Below, piece by piece: positions 48,293 through 60,974 of a stretch of DNA of 64,000 nt. Within the stretch, counting starts at the first letter, position 1; each line of letters begins with the position of its first letter. Source of the stretch: Casuarina equisetifolia. Its lineage: Eukaryota; Streptophyta; Magnoliopsida; Fagales; Casuarinaceae. The stretch is from the NCBI GenBank assembly GCA_028551475.1, contig CM052356.1:4722001-4786000 (forward strand), in the 5' to 3' direction. Position numbers and translations under genes: made by a program. The notes beneath the pieces are model-generated. The model saw nothing but the letters and a program-made list of their open reading frames with translations, was not told where the DNA came from and made no database searches.

Positions 48293-51200
48293 TTAAGATC
48301 TACTCTGAGAATTTTTGCTCTCCCAGAACTGATCTTCCCACTTCTCGACTTGCTTTATTATGTTGGTATTCCTCCGATAAAACCTTCCAAGAGCTTGGGG
48401 TTCATAAGGAGGCGGCATGGTGCATGGGCTTGTCAAAGAAGGTCTCTTCACCAAGGACTCCATCATGAACTTCTTCTCCTGTCCAGTAGCAAAACAGGCC
48501 ATGGTCTCCGGGCACAGCTCTGCTGCTCCTTCTGGAATTCTTGGTTCGAATTTCAAGAGCTTAGCGTATTCATTCAACATATGTAACATGTAGTCATACA
48601 CAAAGTCCATCTTAAGCTCTTCTTGAATGAAGTTGCTCGCTGCTTTTCCTATAGATTGTGCCTGCAGAGTCCATCGAGCAGATTTGTTGACAAAGGAATG
48701 CATAAGCGAAGAAGAAAAGAAAAGTTAAAGAACTTACCTTTTGCTTGTGTCTGTTTCCCCAATCTACTGCAAATTTAATGGATTTGCACTTGTCTTCGTC
48801 CCTTACAGGCCAGTAGTGATGCAAAGGTTGCAGACTTCTTGTGAAGAAATCATAGAACTTTGGTTTTACAAGCAGTGTAACAGAATCACAGGCCAGAATG
48901 TATTTTTCACTCACAGACCATGCGTATCCTTCAATATAGATCTTGTACCTAAGTGCATTATTCCAGAGAAAAATTGAAGGAAAAGCCTGATATTAGATGC
49001 TAAACAAGTGAATATTATAATTTGTATGCACTCGTTTTGTGGCTAGATGAGTGTGTGTATATATTTATATATGTACCTGTGCTTGCATTGGCTTGCTAAA
49101 TCTGATTTTTTATAACCTTGCTGAGATTCGAGGATCCAGTCCTGCAAATCACACCCATTTGTTAATTATATAGCATTCGAAGTTTGACATTACCAAAGCA
49201 CTATACAGAACATGAAAGAACATTTAAAACAATTTTTATGAGAACAGAGCTTGTCTATCTGTTCAGGAAAATAGCTTAAGTGGGGATATAAATTAAAGGA
49301 TTGAATTTAATAATGCAAATTAAACTTCATAATGCTCTGGAATTGTTGATAAACCTACTCTCATTGATGACCTAAGACACTTGGTTCAAAATAATGGCAC
49401 ATGCCATATGACCTTAGAGACTTGGTTCCATATGGCCTAATTATATTAAGGAACATAATGATGCTCTGGGACAGAGGTAATTCTTTGATATTAAAGCACT
49501 GCAGAATTCATAATTACCTGTACATACAAGCGAGCGTTCCAGTCCTGTGTACCGGAGAGGTTGCATTTAAGGAGGTCTTGCCTGTTTTCTGCTACAAACG
49601 GGTTTCCCTTCCAGTACGCATATGGTTCCCTTCCCATCCATCTGCTCCTGTTGTTGCCTTCTTTGAGTTCCTTCTGCAGACCTTCCCATGGTCTTATGTT
49701 TATCTCGGCCCTAAATGAAGAACATATAACTTTTTTCAGATATGCATATATTTGTTCATGAAGTTGGTGATATAGAGAACGAATAGAGAGAAGCAACATG
49801 TTCATGAGAGAATACAGCAGACAGACAAATATAGTGGCAGAACTTGCATATTCATTGGTCTAGACGAGTGTTGCAGTGTGCAGTGCTATTGCTTTTTGGT
49901 ATCTTTTCAGTGAAAACAGAAAATGTCCGGTAAAAGAAAGCTACCCAGAAATAGTCCATATGGTAGCCCTTCAGTAACAAACTTCCCATAGAATCATCAG
50001 TTATGCAAGCCAAATAAGGGCCTTGTAATTAAATCAGTTCTTGATTAGGGAATGAAACACCCAAAAATGGAAGAATGATGTTAGAATGAAATATTATATA
50101 TGAGACAGTTATTATCTTAAGCATGAAAAAATCATGATGACTTTGCTCATAAGTGATGAACCAACATGATGAAATTACCATAACCAATCTGTGATTCATT
50201 ACTATAATTGAATAAAAATCAGACTTTATAACAAAAAAAATCAAAGTGAATTATTAGTAACGTGAAGCCTGAGCTATTTACATCAAAATTATAGCCAATA
50301 CCATCACTAGGTGGGAGAATTTTCCTGATGGGACCATTCTTGCCCCACCATGAATCTATTGGTAGATGTCTTGAAAGGGTAGGTTACATGTCATAATTTA
50401 TGCCAATTCATCAGTAACATGGGCCAATCTTTCACGGGATGGACCAATTTGCAACAAAGACAAGGCCATGATCACCGTTTGACACCATCCATCTTTTCAT
50501 CAAAACCATGTAAAATTAAGACTAAAGTAATACTTTACTGAACTCACCAACCCCAGAAGGACCAATCAGGGAAAACTATATCCCTCGTCCACCTATCACC
50601 ACAGTATCGGAACAACGGTGGTGGGCCTGTCGTGTTTGCTTTTCGGTAGTAGCGAGATTCCACCACCGGCCGGTCATCACAGTCGAACATCAGCTCTAAG
50701 TCCGGAACCCGGCCGGGGTACCTTCTCAGAAGCTGCAATATCCCCCATATGGTGAACACGTCCCTTGTTTGTATAGACTTCTTGTTCTTCTGAACGTAAG
50801 CTTTACCATTGATTATCACCAGCCGAAAATGTGCCGTCTTGTTGGCTTTCTCCACCATGTCCCTCGTGATTCCTTTGGCTTTCCATGGCCGCAGATCCTC
50901 GTGGATCCACCGGAAATAGTCTGGACATGCAGCACTTGATGATGGGTCGAGGTCATCGGGGATGAAGGTTTTAGGGTAATTCGTAGGACATATTTGTGTT
51001 TGGTTTTCATTGAGACAGCTTAAAGGGAATTCAACTTCTCTGGAAGGTATTCGATGCTTTTCGGAGACTATTATCGTTAGATTTGTTGAATCATCAGTGA
51101 AAAACTTAGGCTGCAGCAATGAAGAACAAAGAAAGGGAAGAAGTGATACACTGAAACTTATCTGCCAAAGCTCAAACTAGAAAGAACAAGATCAATATGC

Positions 51201-51380
51201 TATGTTCCAAGAGTTACTGAAACTTACAGTGTTAAACTGGACAGAGAACATAAAGATGAGAGTGATGAGACTGACGAAGAAGACGCTGGTAACAGTACGG
51301 GCTGCCGGCCCCTTCGTCAACCGGTGCTTCCATGTTGTTGTCCCCGAGAAATCTCTGGCCTGTCCAGAACCCTGCCACAT
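48293..51380 (-). CDS. GT90 (Rumi/KDELC-like, DUF821) O-glucosyltransferase family protein
   Basis: Six exons on the minus strand: 51380-51228, 51110-50548, 49710-49518, 49141-49077, 48948-48738, 48661-48293. Phases fit and give 517 residues, the usual size for plant members. Residues about 29-47 (TVTSVFFVSLITLIFMFSV) form a type II membrane anchor, so the catalytic part should face the Golgi or ER lumen. Conserved blocks: CPDYFRWIHEDLRPWKAKGI, then FRLVIINGKAYV, PGRVPDLELMFDCDDRPV, then IVFPDWSFWGW, WAEINIRPWEG and RSRWMGREPYAYWKGNPFV. Later come KYKIYIEGYAWSVSEKYILA-type sequence with the acceptor-side core, and WPVRDEDKCKSIKFAVDWGN. Animal Rumi glucosylates EGF repeats; the acceptor of plant paralogues is not well known. 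It is divergent from the small HMA gene 1.3 kb away. No defects are seen. Confidence 0.92.
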
Positions 51381-52615
51381 CTGGAACTTGCCTTTCTAGG
51401 ATTTCTTTTCTGGTATGGCAGAGAAAATGGCGCACCCTTTGAGGTAACTTTTCTCGGCCGTCATTCTTAAGAGCTGCTTTCAACAGTAATTTCCAATTAA
51501 CTATTGTTTATAAGAATTCTGTGGCTAGGAGGTAAAAGTAAACAAGGTCTTGGTATTGCTGAACAACAAATGGAACGAGTGAAATATTTTAGGTAAGGTA
51601 GATCTGGTTATAAAGCAGCCCCCTTTGTGGAATTCAGTGCCCACAGTCGGAAGAATCCAGGTTCTCCACTAGTCCTCCACTCATGAGGTCACTAGCGGAT
51701 TTTCGGGGGCATCGGTGTTTGACTCTAAAGGCTAATTTTACTTGTTTTGGACAACACAAATGTTTAAACTATTGATTTCTTGACTGTGACGCAGGGTTTG
51801 AAGCTCTGAAAATTTGTAAACCTTTTCTCCTCGATACAACAAAATTCCACCGCTGTATGCTGGATCTGCATATGCATTTTTTAACAAACTGCTGCACTGT
51901 TCTGCACATAGCGCCATGAATGCTTCGTCTGCAGAAAAGGACTAGGACGCATAACAGTTACTGCCTCTGTCCCCAAGGGTAAGTTCTTTTTTAACATCTG
52001 ATTTGTCCGGGTATGCAAGTTGGGTAAGAGCTTCATGGCCAATAACCACTATATTAGTTAATAAAAACTATTATTTGGTACGTTGATTAGAGGGAGTTTC
52101 ATTATGTACTCGAATAAAAATAATCGAAACTATACCTTACCATTTACCATTTATATTTACTGTTAGATGTCACGTCAAGAAGCTCATACCCCATATATCT
52201 AATCGGATGGGACAAAATAGAGCTATTAATTTTTCCTTGTTGCTTCTGTTTCTCTGGGTCGTACTTGCATACTTTCTGGATTGGCTTTATGTTGCTTGTT
52301 CGTGACTGCACGGGGATCCAAAGAGGCACCACACCTTTAATTAGCTTGAGAGTGTAACTGATTAACTGGAAATGATACGTCCTCTAACATTTCAGTCAAC
52401 AATGGTGATTTAGCTGGGAGATTGAAGCTGCTACAGCTAAAGAAGTATGAATACTTCCAAATGCCGACAATGTTTCCACAAATTTTTGTCCATGATGGAG
52501 GAAGGACTAGAGCAAGTGGGATCTTTCTTCCTCACCATTAGGGAAAAAAAAAAAAAAAACCATTTTTTGAGTAGTGGCCAACATTGTTGACTATACAAAC
52601 CACTACCACAAGTGC
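51381..52615. other. Divergent promoter region between the GT90 gene and the small HMA gene
   Basis: No coding content recognised. Contains an A-run near 52542-52558 and a W-box-like TTGACT near 52587, close to the TATA box of the downstream gene. Confidence 0.5.
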
Positions 52616-52623
52616 TATATAAA
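52616..52623 (+). promoter_or_regulatory. TATA box of the small HMA-domain gene
   Basis: TATATAAA, 78 bp before the ATG. Transcription would start near 52650, leaving a leader of about 50 nt. Confidence 0.7.
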
Positions 52624-52700
52624 GAAACGCTAGCCTCATTATCAGCAAGCAGCTTTCAACTTAATCCTCTGGTATTCGTTTCACAATTACACTTGCTCTG

Positions 52701-53246
52701 ATGGCTCAGGTATAATAATCAGGTCTTTGATCTTCTTCTTCCCCATGTGATTTTTTATCTTTTGGTGTTACATTTCACAGTCGTGAATGTTTGCAGAAGG
52801 TGGTTCTGAAAATCATGGCTATGAATGATGAAAGGACAAAGCAGAAAGCCATTATGGCTGTAGCTGATGTTTACGGTAGACAAAAGGAATTCTTGATGCA
52901 GAGAAACATGAGTATATTATTGTTTACATCATTTTATTTTTTATGTGAGCTTGGGGAAGCTTAAGTAGTGATGGTCACGTTAAAGAAACATAAACAATGA
53001 GAATCATTCCTTTTTTGTCTTACTTTTATTAACTTATTCTGCAACTGGGAGTCATGTTCAACAGGTGTAAACTCAGTTGCAGCTGATCTGGGGGAGCAGA
53101 AGCTGACCATTATTGGAGATATGGACACCATTGCTGTAGCGAAAAAGCTGAAGAAGATAGGAAAAATAGATATGGTGTCCGTTGGTCCTGCCAAAGAAGA
53201 GGAGAAAGAGGAGAAGAAAGAAGAAACTAAAGACGAAACGAAATAA
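52701..53246 (+). CDS. Small HMA-fold protein lacking the metal-binding CxxC
   Basis: Exons: 52701-52709, 52797-52875, 53065-53246, giving 89 residues. The first exon codes only MAQ, a structure typical of plant HIPP/HPP-type genes. The fold pattern is clear: KVVLKIMAMNDERTKQKAIM (strand, loop, helix), DVYGVNSVAADLGEQKLTII, then GDMDTIAVAKKLKKIGK. The loop that normally carries MxCxxC reads MAMNDERTK, so copper/zinc binding by the usual site is not expected. The C-terminus is a highly charged tail (KEEEKEEKKEETKDETK) with no CaaX box, so it is not isoprenylated. Proteins of this kind are HMA-like family members; some relatives are pathogen-effector targets, but a role here is inference. Confidence 0.9.
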
Positions 53247-56200
53247 GGGATCAATGATTAACTTGTTGAACAATAGTTATGTACTTTCACTAATTAGCAC
53301 TTCTTCAAAACCTTTTCTGCTACTGTTACCAGGCAAGTGGAGAAAACCATCCATTCAAATCATGGGGCAACTAGAAAGTTCACCGGCATTCTTCCATATA
53401 TAAACCAGCCTGGTTAGCTGTAATGGTATTACCTGTAGAGTCTTGTATCAATTAGAGCAACCAAATAATATTTTGTTTTATATGATAACTTGTCATATCA
53501 GAAACATTTCTCATAATCTTTCCCGTGATTGCTGATTTTAAATTTAGAGAGTCAGACCCATATTGAACTTAAAAACGTAAGACATTAAATGATGAAATTC
53601 ATTATCTTATAAACAGAACTTTTAATATATTCTTAACAATTTGAGATTCATTGCCTCACTTTAACAGCTGTTGTAAACTGGACCTTCTTCCTTTCCTATG
53701 GGTGGAAGAAAAGGGTCGTATTTCATAAGCATTATATTTATGTGGGTCGGTCGAAATTCACTCACGAGTCTCTTTCTCTTTTCCTAGTATCCTAATCCAA
53801 TTCTTTACGGCTGCCAGGCGAGGTTGGGTATAAGAAAGACTAATCACATTGTTTAAGTTAAAGGGTACGAAGTTTTGGTGGCATTCTCACCATCATACTT
53901 TAGAAGGTATAGAAAACCTCTAGTTTATATGATGGACCAAACCTGATGTGACGAATTAATGGATTAGTCAATTCAAACATAGGCATCTCAATTATGCCAT
54001 TTGCTAGTGTTGCAACTTGTCATGGCAATCCCTAACTGGCTGGGGCTTAGGCTACCACCCCACATCATATTAAATAGTGGACCAGACTTTCATTGGACCT
54101 AAACATGAGTTTTTGCCTTCGCCGGCAAGTTACCATTAGTCCTGGTCTGGTGATGTTGGTTGCCACAAAAGTAGATCCCAGAAAAAAGTTTCATGTAAAA
54201 GACAGGGTTCGTTTTGTCGCCTTTGAGAAAAGTATATAAAACTGTTGCCATTTGTGGCATTGATCTGAGAAAAGATCAGCCCATTCTTTGTTCGGGTACT
54301 GTCCTATTTATTTTTTTAAAAATAAAATAAAATAAAACAAAAAGATGTGAGGTAAGACCTTGTAAACAACTTTATGAACCAAACCCCAACAAAAATCTTG
54401 CTTGAAAAATTGAAACAAAATTACCATCGGGTATGGCTTAAAGGAAGAATCGCTTCAACTATGCAATCTTTGTATTTTCGATTAGTGCTTCAATTGTCAA
54501 GTACGATTCTGCTTGGTAGCAGTTCTGTCAAATTATACTTTAATGGGCGCCGAAGCTTCTTATATTGTACTTCTTTATGACATTGAACAGCTTGCACCTG
54601 GAGAAGATGATGGGAGTGGCAATCCTAATAGTATGATATAGTACTGGCTAAACAAGAATCCCAATATGGAGAGAAAAAGAAATGGGTCATCCCTCATATG
54701 CCCACATACATAATCGTTAAAGCTGTTATCCTTTCTAACATTATCTTCAGAATATTTTTATTAGTGGGAGTCAAGATTTCTCAGAAAAAAGCATTCTGCA
54801 ATGGGTAGTGTCTTGTTCTTGCTCTGGGTTGTGTGTTTTCGGTGCGTTGTTCTTTGCAACCTTACTTTTTAGACTAGTTTTCCATAAACAAACCAAGCAA
54901 TTGAGTTTGCAATCTATATGTTCTGGCAAGTCTAGACAGTGCCTCAAAGTAACATACGCTAGCAAGGCATCTTGCATGGGTGAACCAAAATGCAGATTCA
55001 ACGTTATAGTGTTTATTGGCTTTGACCTCCATTGGAGAGAGCTTTAGGAAATTTTGGGTTGCTGCATTCTGTTTTAGGATCTTCTGTGGAGAAGTTGTTT
55101 TGGTTGAACGCTAGAGGTGAATTGGCCCATTCAGTCTGGAGTGCACTGAAATTGGCCCATCATGCTTTGTTTCTTATGTTTTCGTCCCATTTTATGCCCA
55201 ACAATGTGGGGGTCCTCATGAACATTTTTAGTTCATTTTGGGTTCTCATTTTCGAAGTTCGTAAAGCTAAAGTATATCATCCTTTTTCTAGCTGAGAATC
55301 CCCGGATTTATCAACCTGGTGGCCTTATGTGAATATTATACATTCAACTACTCTTTTCATTTTTTCTGTGACGACAAAATTATTGTTTATTGTTTTTCTT
55401 TATAGAAGTGAAGGGCGGTTGTTCGACAAATTTACTTTAATTTTTTTAAAATACTTTGATGTTAAGCATTCGTGTGTCAATGTTGATTTGATATATAAGC
55501 CATTTTTTTTCAATGATTTGACATAAATAATATAATTATTGACAAATATTATCTTGAAGGATAAATAAAATATATGAGTAAGAGATCTACATATCACTCT
55601 CACCACCCTTTCTATGAATGCAAAACTACTGTCTTTCTTTGTTTCTTCCTTTTTTTAATCTTTTTATTAGTAATTTGTGATCTAATGTGGATTTCCATAT
55701 ACAAGTCAATTTTTGATTGATTTGACTTGAACAATACAATAGTTGATAAATCTTATCTTAAAAGCTAGATCAAATATCTGAGATAGAGACCTATAAATCA
55801 TTCGAACAAGACTCAAAGATCTGTTATTAATACTAGCTACTTATATCCTTATCTGTTACATGGATAAATTAAAAAATAGTTAGAACAAAATTTTCATCTA
55901 ACATTTAATACTGTGCTAGGTCAATGGTAATACCCATGATACACTGAAAAAAGGCGTCAATGAATAGAAAAGCTGCCGATTCTTCGCATGGATTGGTGAT
56001 TGCGTGTTTGTGAAAGCTGCCATGGAGAAGATGGTTCTTCAAAATACATGCTCGCAATCAAAGACATCGATACTTTGATTTCTACAAGAAATCTTTCTTA
56101 TTTTTGCTCCCTTGAGGAGAGTCTTCAGGATTGTGAGGTTGCTATTTTAGCAAGTTATTCTCAAGAAAACACTGCAAGTTAACTGAAACTTCGAAGTTCT

Positions 56201-56958
56201 TTTTGTGGCTAACTTATGGGATTAGCACTAGAAAAACCTTATGCACTAATATGCAGAAAAAAGGACGTGGGAAATGGATGAGAACTGCTTTGAATCAGAG
56301 AAAATAAAAAGAAATGCATGGAAGTTTGATATGGTTCATAGCGTATATATTGATAGAATTGAAAGAAATAAATGTATCTGATGAATTATTTTTCTGATTG
56401 ATAAGTTAACTATAGGGGTTAAAAATTTAGACCTTTGAACTGTTGTTTTCCACATTAAATTTTAATTTCTATCTCATTAATGAAAACATGACTTTTAAAA
56501 TAAGGTCTCCCATTGGACGATAAGGCCAAAATTATTGTTGATATGTTTATAAGCATCATGACATCAACAAGCTTTAAGATAACTTCTTAAGTTATCCTCT
56601 AATTAATGAAGAAAGGTCAAAGCTATATAAAAGACAGAAGGACTGCTCCAGCAATGTCCAAAAAGACATGCCCAGGACACGTTTTTGTCAGAGCTGAGAT
56701 TCTTCTTCCTGTTGAGCTACTTCGTTCCAACTCAGGTTGCCGACGGACACCAAATTTTTGCTGGAAAGTGCTCCTCCACAAAGTGACATAGAAACACAAC
56801 ATGATCCAGGAGATCAAATAAGTCGTTCTATTTGTGTTTATAAAACTGTTGTACCAAATTATTTTGTAAGGTTGAAGTTTCTTAGCAAATATCTGGGAAC
56901 TTTAATAATCTTCCCCGGACCTACTCATCCCCATACCTCACAAACAAAGCTCCATTTA
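53247..56958. other. Intergenic DNA between the small HMA gene and the LURP-one-related gene
   Basis: Largely AT-rich. ORFs at 54808-55047, 55032-55295 and 56000-56182 show no family features. A weak repetition occurs near 55490-55600 and 55710-55800 (TTTGACATAAATAATA-AAT and TTTGACTTGAACAATACAAT followed by similar text). No gene supported. Confidence 0.5.
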
Positions 56959-57003
56959 ATGGCTAAGATATATTCCCTTATACGCACGGCTTCTTCTACA
57001 TGA
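56959..57003 (+). other. Upstream ORF or frameshifted N-terminus of the LURP-one-related gene
   Basis: ATG at 56959 opens a 14-codon frame, MAKIYSLIRTASST, whose TGA (57001-57003) overlaps the ATG (57000-57002) of the main frame in ATGA. In the family as I remember it, such an N-terminal leader (MAK-Y-...) is often continuous with the domain. This is therefore either an overlapping uORF or a one-base frameshift that forced use of the second ATG. Confidence 0.65.
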
Positions 57004-57992
57004 CTTCGGTAGGAGAGAGCTTCACTGTATGGATGAAATCGCTTCTGTTTCATTCCTATGGCTGCACTGTCTTCAACACCAAGGGGGAGATAGTTTATCG
57101 CGTAGATAACTATGAAAAGAAGTGCGGGAATGAAGTTCATCTCATGGACCTGCGGGGAAAAGTTCTCTTCACAATACGGCGGAAGGTAGCGTAATAACAA
57201 TAATGGTTATCATGGCTTTCGATAAGGTTCATCTCTCTTCTAATTATCCTTCTTTGATCCCACCCAACTCCAACTTCCGGAGATTTTAGCCTTTGCCTTC
57301 TGCTTTGCTTTTGTTTTTCTGGTTTTTGTTTTCAAATCAATCTGTAGGAGATCGTTTCCCCCCACGGATCTCAGTTACCAATTGATAACATGGTGGGGTT
57401 TCTACACTGACCAAACCTTCACTTGTTTTTTCAAATTCTAACAATATTTTGCAGAAATTACGAGCTTGTGGACGTTGGGATGGTTATAGATGGAGCAGTT
57501 CTAGCATAAACCAGAGTAAGCCGTGGTTTCAAGTCAAGAAATATTGCAGAATCCTTAGGGGAGATGTAGTTTGTCGAGTAACTGTAGGATATGACAGATA
57601 TTGGATGGTTAGACTGGCTAGCAAAGCAGCATTTAGGGTAGTAGATGTGGCTGGGGACGTTCTTGCTGAGGTTAGCTTTTAATCTTTTATTTGCTTTGAG
57701 TTCAGATAAAATGAAGTTTCTGTTGTTCTAACAACAGAGATTTTATCTGTTTAGATGCATAAGCATGCTTTTTGAGCAATAAAACCAAAGAGAATGCAAT
57801 AAAATAAATGAACAGCTTAAAAATGCTCCCTAGATAATACGACTCGATTTTTTGCAGGCAAAACGAAAGCACTCATCTTCTGGGGTACTGCTAGGAGACG
57901 ATGTATTCACTCTGGAAGTTTCACCTCACATTGATCATTCCCTTATCATAGCTTTTGTGGTAGTGTACGGATTGATTAAGCGTAGAATGTAG
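57000..57992 (+). CDS. LURP-one-related (LOR, DUF567) protein
   Basis: Tubby-like beta-barrel family; LURP1 itself is needed for basal defence against an oomycete, but most members are uncharacterised. Exons: 57000-57185, 57455-57670, 57858-57992, all in phase 0, giving 178 residues from the second ATG. Conserved blocks: SFTVWMKSLLFHSYGCTVFN, then TKGEIVYRVDNYEKKCGNEV, LMDLRGKVLFTIRRK, CGRWDGYRW, KPWFQVKKYCRILRGDVVCR, and GDDVFTLEVSPHIDHSLIIA near the C-terminus, followed by YGLIKRRM. The barrel appears complete even without the upstream leader. Expression from the second ATG would require leaky scanning or re-initiation if the transcript includes the first ATG. Confidence 0.88.
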
Positions 57993-60237
57993 AAAATCTT
58001 TATAGAAGCTTTGCAAAGGCTATTGAAATTTTGATTAGCCGTATGTGATTGGTGGGTGGATATGATGAAGGCAGAGAACAGCATATAGAAGGGAAAAGAA
58101 AACCTTATGTATTCTCATTCTTTGCATTTTGGCTTGAAGATCGAATCTCATCACAAAAACATAATCATTGTACATGAGTGACGATTCAGGTCTTATAAGT
58201 TTATACACCATCATATAAAGAATGTTTTTGACATGATATGTGTCAGCTTCTAAATTTTTGTTCATATACATTTCGTGATAAACAAAAAACATTTTAGCTG
58301 TAATGTCTCTTTCCAACTAATAAAACATTTAAGAGGGAAAATAGAACATGTCAAAGGGTCGTTTTGCCCATATCACCGACACAACAAGGATGAACAAAAC
58401 TGATACTACTAGAACCTATACTGTTGGCGCTAATGTAGGGTGAACCAACATTTGAAGTGCCTCTCAAATATCGAAGTGTCTATTTTACAGCTTGTAAAGG
58501 AACCTTATCACAATTGCCTAGGACAATGACAAAACATAAGGGATATGATGCTCCTGATTGCTCTACAGCGAGGGACAGATGATAGGCATTGTCCTCCTTA
58601 CATTTTGGTGATAAAGCTGCTAAAAGCTAGAGAAGAATAGTCAGTGAAGTGTTCATATGTTTAAAGAATCTTTGATATGTTAATGTTACAACATGTTAAC
58701 ACTAATAAGCATGCCGTTTACATAGAATAATAAGTTGACAACAGATGAACTCGTAATTTACTTGTAATACCAATAGTTATCACCGTTACTTCTAAAGTAT
58801 TGGTATTTGATCAAAAAGTGTGCATGAGTACCTAAAATACTATTTCAAACTATGCAATACTTCAACCCATATACTATATTTTCTTAAAACTTGAACCTTC
58901 TTGGTTGATGTGTATAGAGATTTCTTGAAATTTACCATATGGAATAGCCATTTTAACGATAAGCTGCTCAAGTTCTAAGCCAAATAGAGCTATTATGATG
59001 AACATGCAAGTTGCCTGTTGAAGTGAATGCATTTACTGCTAACTCTTTTTGACCATATTGCTAATCTGTCTCCACTTGCCTTAGTAGAATTAGGACAACA
59101 TGTATCTATCATGGGCTTATTGCAAATGTCATATTACGTTGTTTTTGAAGTTTTTACTTTCACTCCAACATCCTGCCATAATCCTGTCGATTCTTTACGA
59201 GATAATAGATTCATTTGTCATGTAAAGTGTGATTAATTTACTAAAAAATATAAATTCCTTGTAATTACAAATCTGGCTATTAAAAACTAGAATCTTGATC
59301 TTTTAAATTTCCATCTGTAGGTCCAAAATCAATCTTAAAGTCATTTACACCCCTGTTTAGGTTTGAAATATCATAATAAAACAAAATCCTATGCCAAAAC
59401 TTGAGAAAGGACCTTTAAAAGTTTAAAGAGATATAACTATTCATATCATGTTAGCATATGGATAGTTAAACTTAACTGAATCATTCATTTTTTCACAAAA
59501 AAAAAAAAATGCCAACAGATATCAAGTTTTTTGCCTTTGTTTTTTGCTTCTTAAATCTCCCATCTTGCCTAACGAGACCTTAATGTCCTCGCCCCACTGC
59601 CTCCACTTTCTGTCTCTCCGTTGCTTCCTCTGGCAGCCCCATCTCCTACAGTCTCTCCACTTGTTTTGTCGCAGCCACCATCCACGGTGGCCCATTTCTT
59701 GCTCTTGACCTTGGAAGCTTTTGACCGAGTTTCATCCCATTTCTAATTTAATCTTTGCCTTGTAATGGATGGATGGATCAGAGCCACCTGTGTTAGGACC
59801 AAAAGTTAATTTATTAAGGTATGGATTAATACATCTATTTAATTTTTTCTGAATATCAAACTACACTTTGTGACAAGAATTGAATTAATTCTATATTGGT
59901 AGCGATAGCTACACATATATGTTGACGGATCAACGCCCAAGCCCCACAATAATGTCACTTTTGAGAGGTCTTCTGCTACTGTATTTGTTTAATATATCTT
60001 CCTTGTTAAACCTTATATTCTTTGAAGTATCAATGAAAATGTGCTATAATTAAAAAAGATTGTCTTTCTTTGCATGCCCCACCTTCTTGCAGGAGGCAGG
60101 CAGGGCGAACGAATCCCTTATTTTTTCATCGTAGCTTCCTTTCTTACACCAAGCACGACAAAAACATCTTTTTCTTTTCAAAATTCTAATACACATTTTC
60201 GTTTCATTGGAGCGTCATTAAACTTAGTATCATCAGC
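57993..60237. other. AT-rich intergenic DNA
   Basis: Contains the 3' flank of the LOR gene, then low-complexity and AT-rich sequence. ORFs at 58035-58316 (minus) and 59027-59236 (plus) have no recognisable motif. Confidence 0.5.
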
Positions 60238-60366
60238 AATGATCTCATCCTATCTCAAAAGCATTTCGTCTTGGATTTTTCTTTCTATTGTAATTTTCTT
60301 GTCTTCTTTTTCTGCTAGGGGAGCTAATAACGCACCAGGTCCATCCTCTATATATATGGTAACATG
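60238..60366 (+). CDS. Possible first exon of a small secreted peptide gene
   Basis: ATG at 60238 begins MISSYLKSISSWIFLSIVIF then LSSFSARGANNAPGPSSIYM. The first ~28 residues look like a strong secretion signal with a plausible cleavage near SARGA. The frame ends at TGA (60364-60366), but ATG|GTAACA at about 60357-60362 could be a splice donor, so the gene may continue. I recognise no peptide family. A chance ORF is also possible. Confidence 0.25.
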
Positions 60367-60525
60367 ATCCGATCCACATACTTGGGTTCTAGTTCGATGT
60401 ACAAGAAGTACTTGTTGCTTTAAGAAGAATTTCTTACCCCTTTCTAATATTGAAGTTAATGTTGTTTTCGTGATTGAAGTTTGGCTTTATTCCTCTTGAA
60501 AATGACAAAGATTTGTGTATAAAGA

Positions 60526-60526
60526 T

Positions 60527-60569
<43 letters not shown>

Positions 60570-60571
60570 AG
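60526..60571. repeat. (GAAA)n microsatellite
   Basis: About 11 tandem tetranucleotides, GAAAGAAAG and so on, on the + strand. Confidence 0.95.
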
Positions 60572-60636
60572 AAAGGCTTGAAACCTACCAAATGGGTTAC
60601 TAAAGCTTCCTTCTCCCTCATTTTATATTTGTAAAG

Positions 60637-60638
<2 letters not shown>

Positions 60639-60673
<35 letters not shown>

Positions 60674-60679
60674 CTCTCT
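60639..60679. repeat. (CT)n microsatellite
   Basis: About 15 or more CT units with one interruption (CG at about 60670). It lies 70 bp from the GAAA repeat, so a purine-rich and a pyrimidine-rich run face each other on the same strand. Confidence 0.93.
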
Positions 60680-60974
60680 TCCTTTTTCTTTTTTTCCTTC
60701 AATTAATAATTCGTATAAGCCTAATTATCCGTTGAAGTGATCATTAGGCAACAATTTTTTTGAGGCAAAAAAGGATGAAGTGGAATTTTTTAACTGATTG
60801 TTGAAATCGGGATATGCTTTCTGGATTGTTAATATATTAGCCTCTTTTGTTCCATGTATTAAAAAGTATCCTTGTCTCCATAAGTTGACTTTAAAGAAGA
60901 AAGTAAACTTTTCAACATAATATCAAAATATAGGTTTTAAGTATGGTATCTCATCATTTATGGACTTGGTCATT

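Noticed and set aside
54808..55295. Two overlapping ORFs of 79 and 87 codons
   Set aside because: No recognisable motif, no splice context, composition like surrounding AT-rich DNA.
56000..56182. 60-codon ORF beginning MRVCESCHGEDGSS
   Set aside because: The CxxCH-like start suggested a heme or zinc motif, but nothing else supports a domain and flanks are non-coding.
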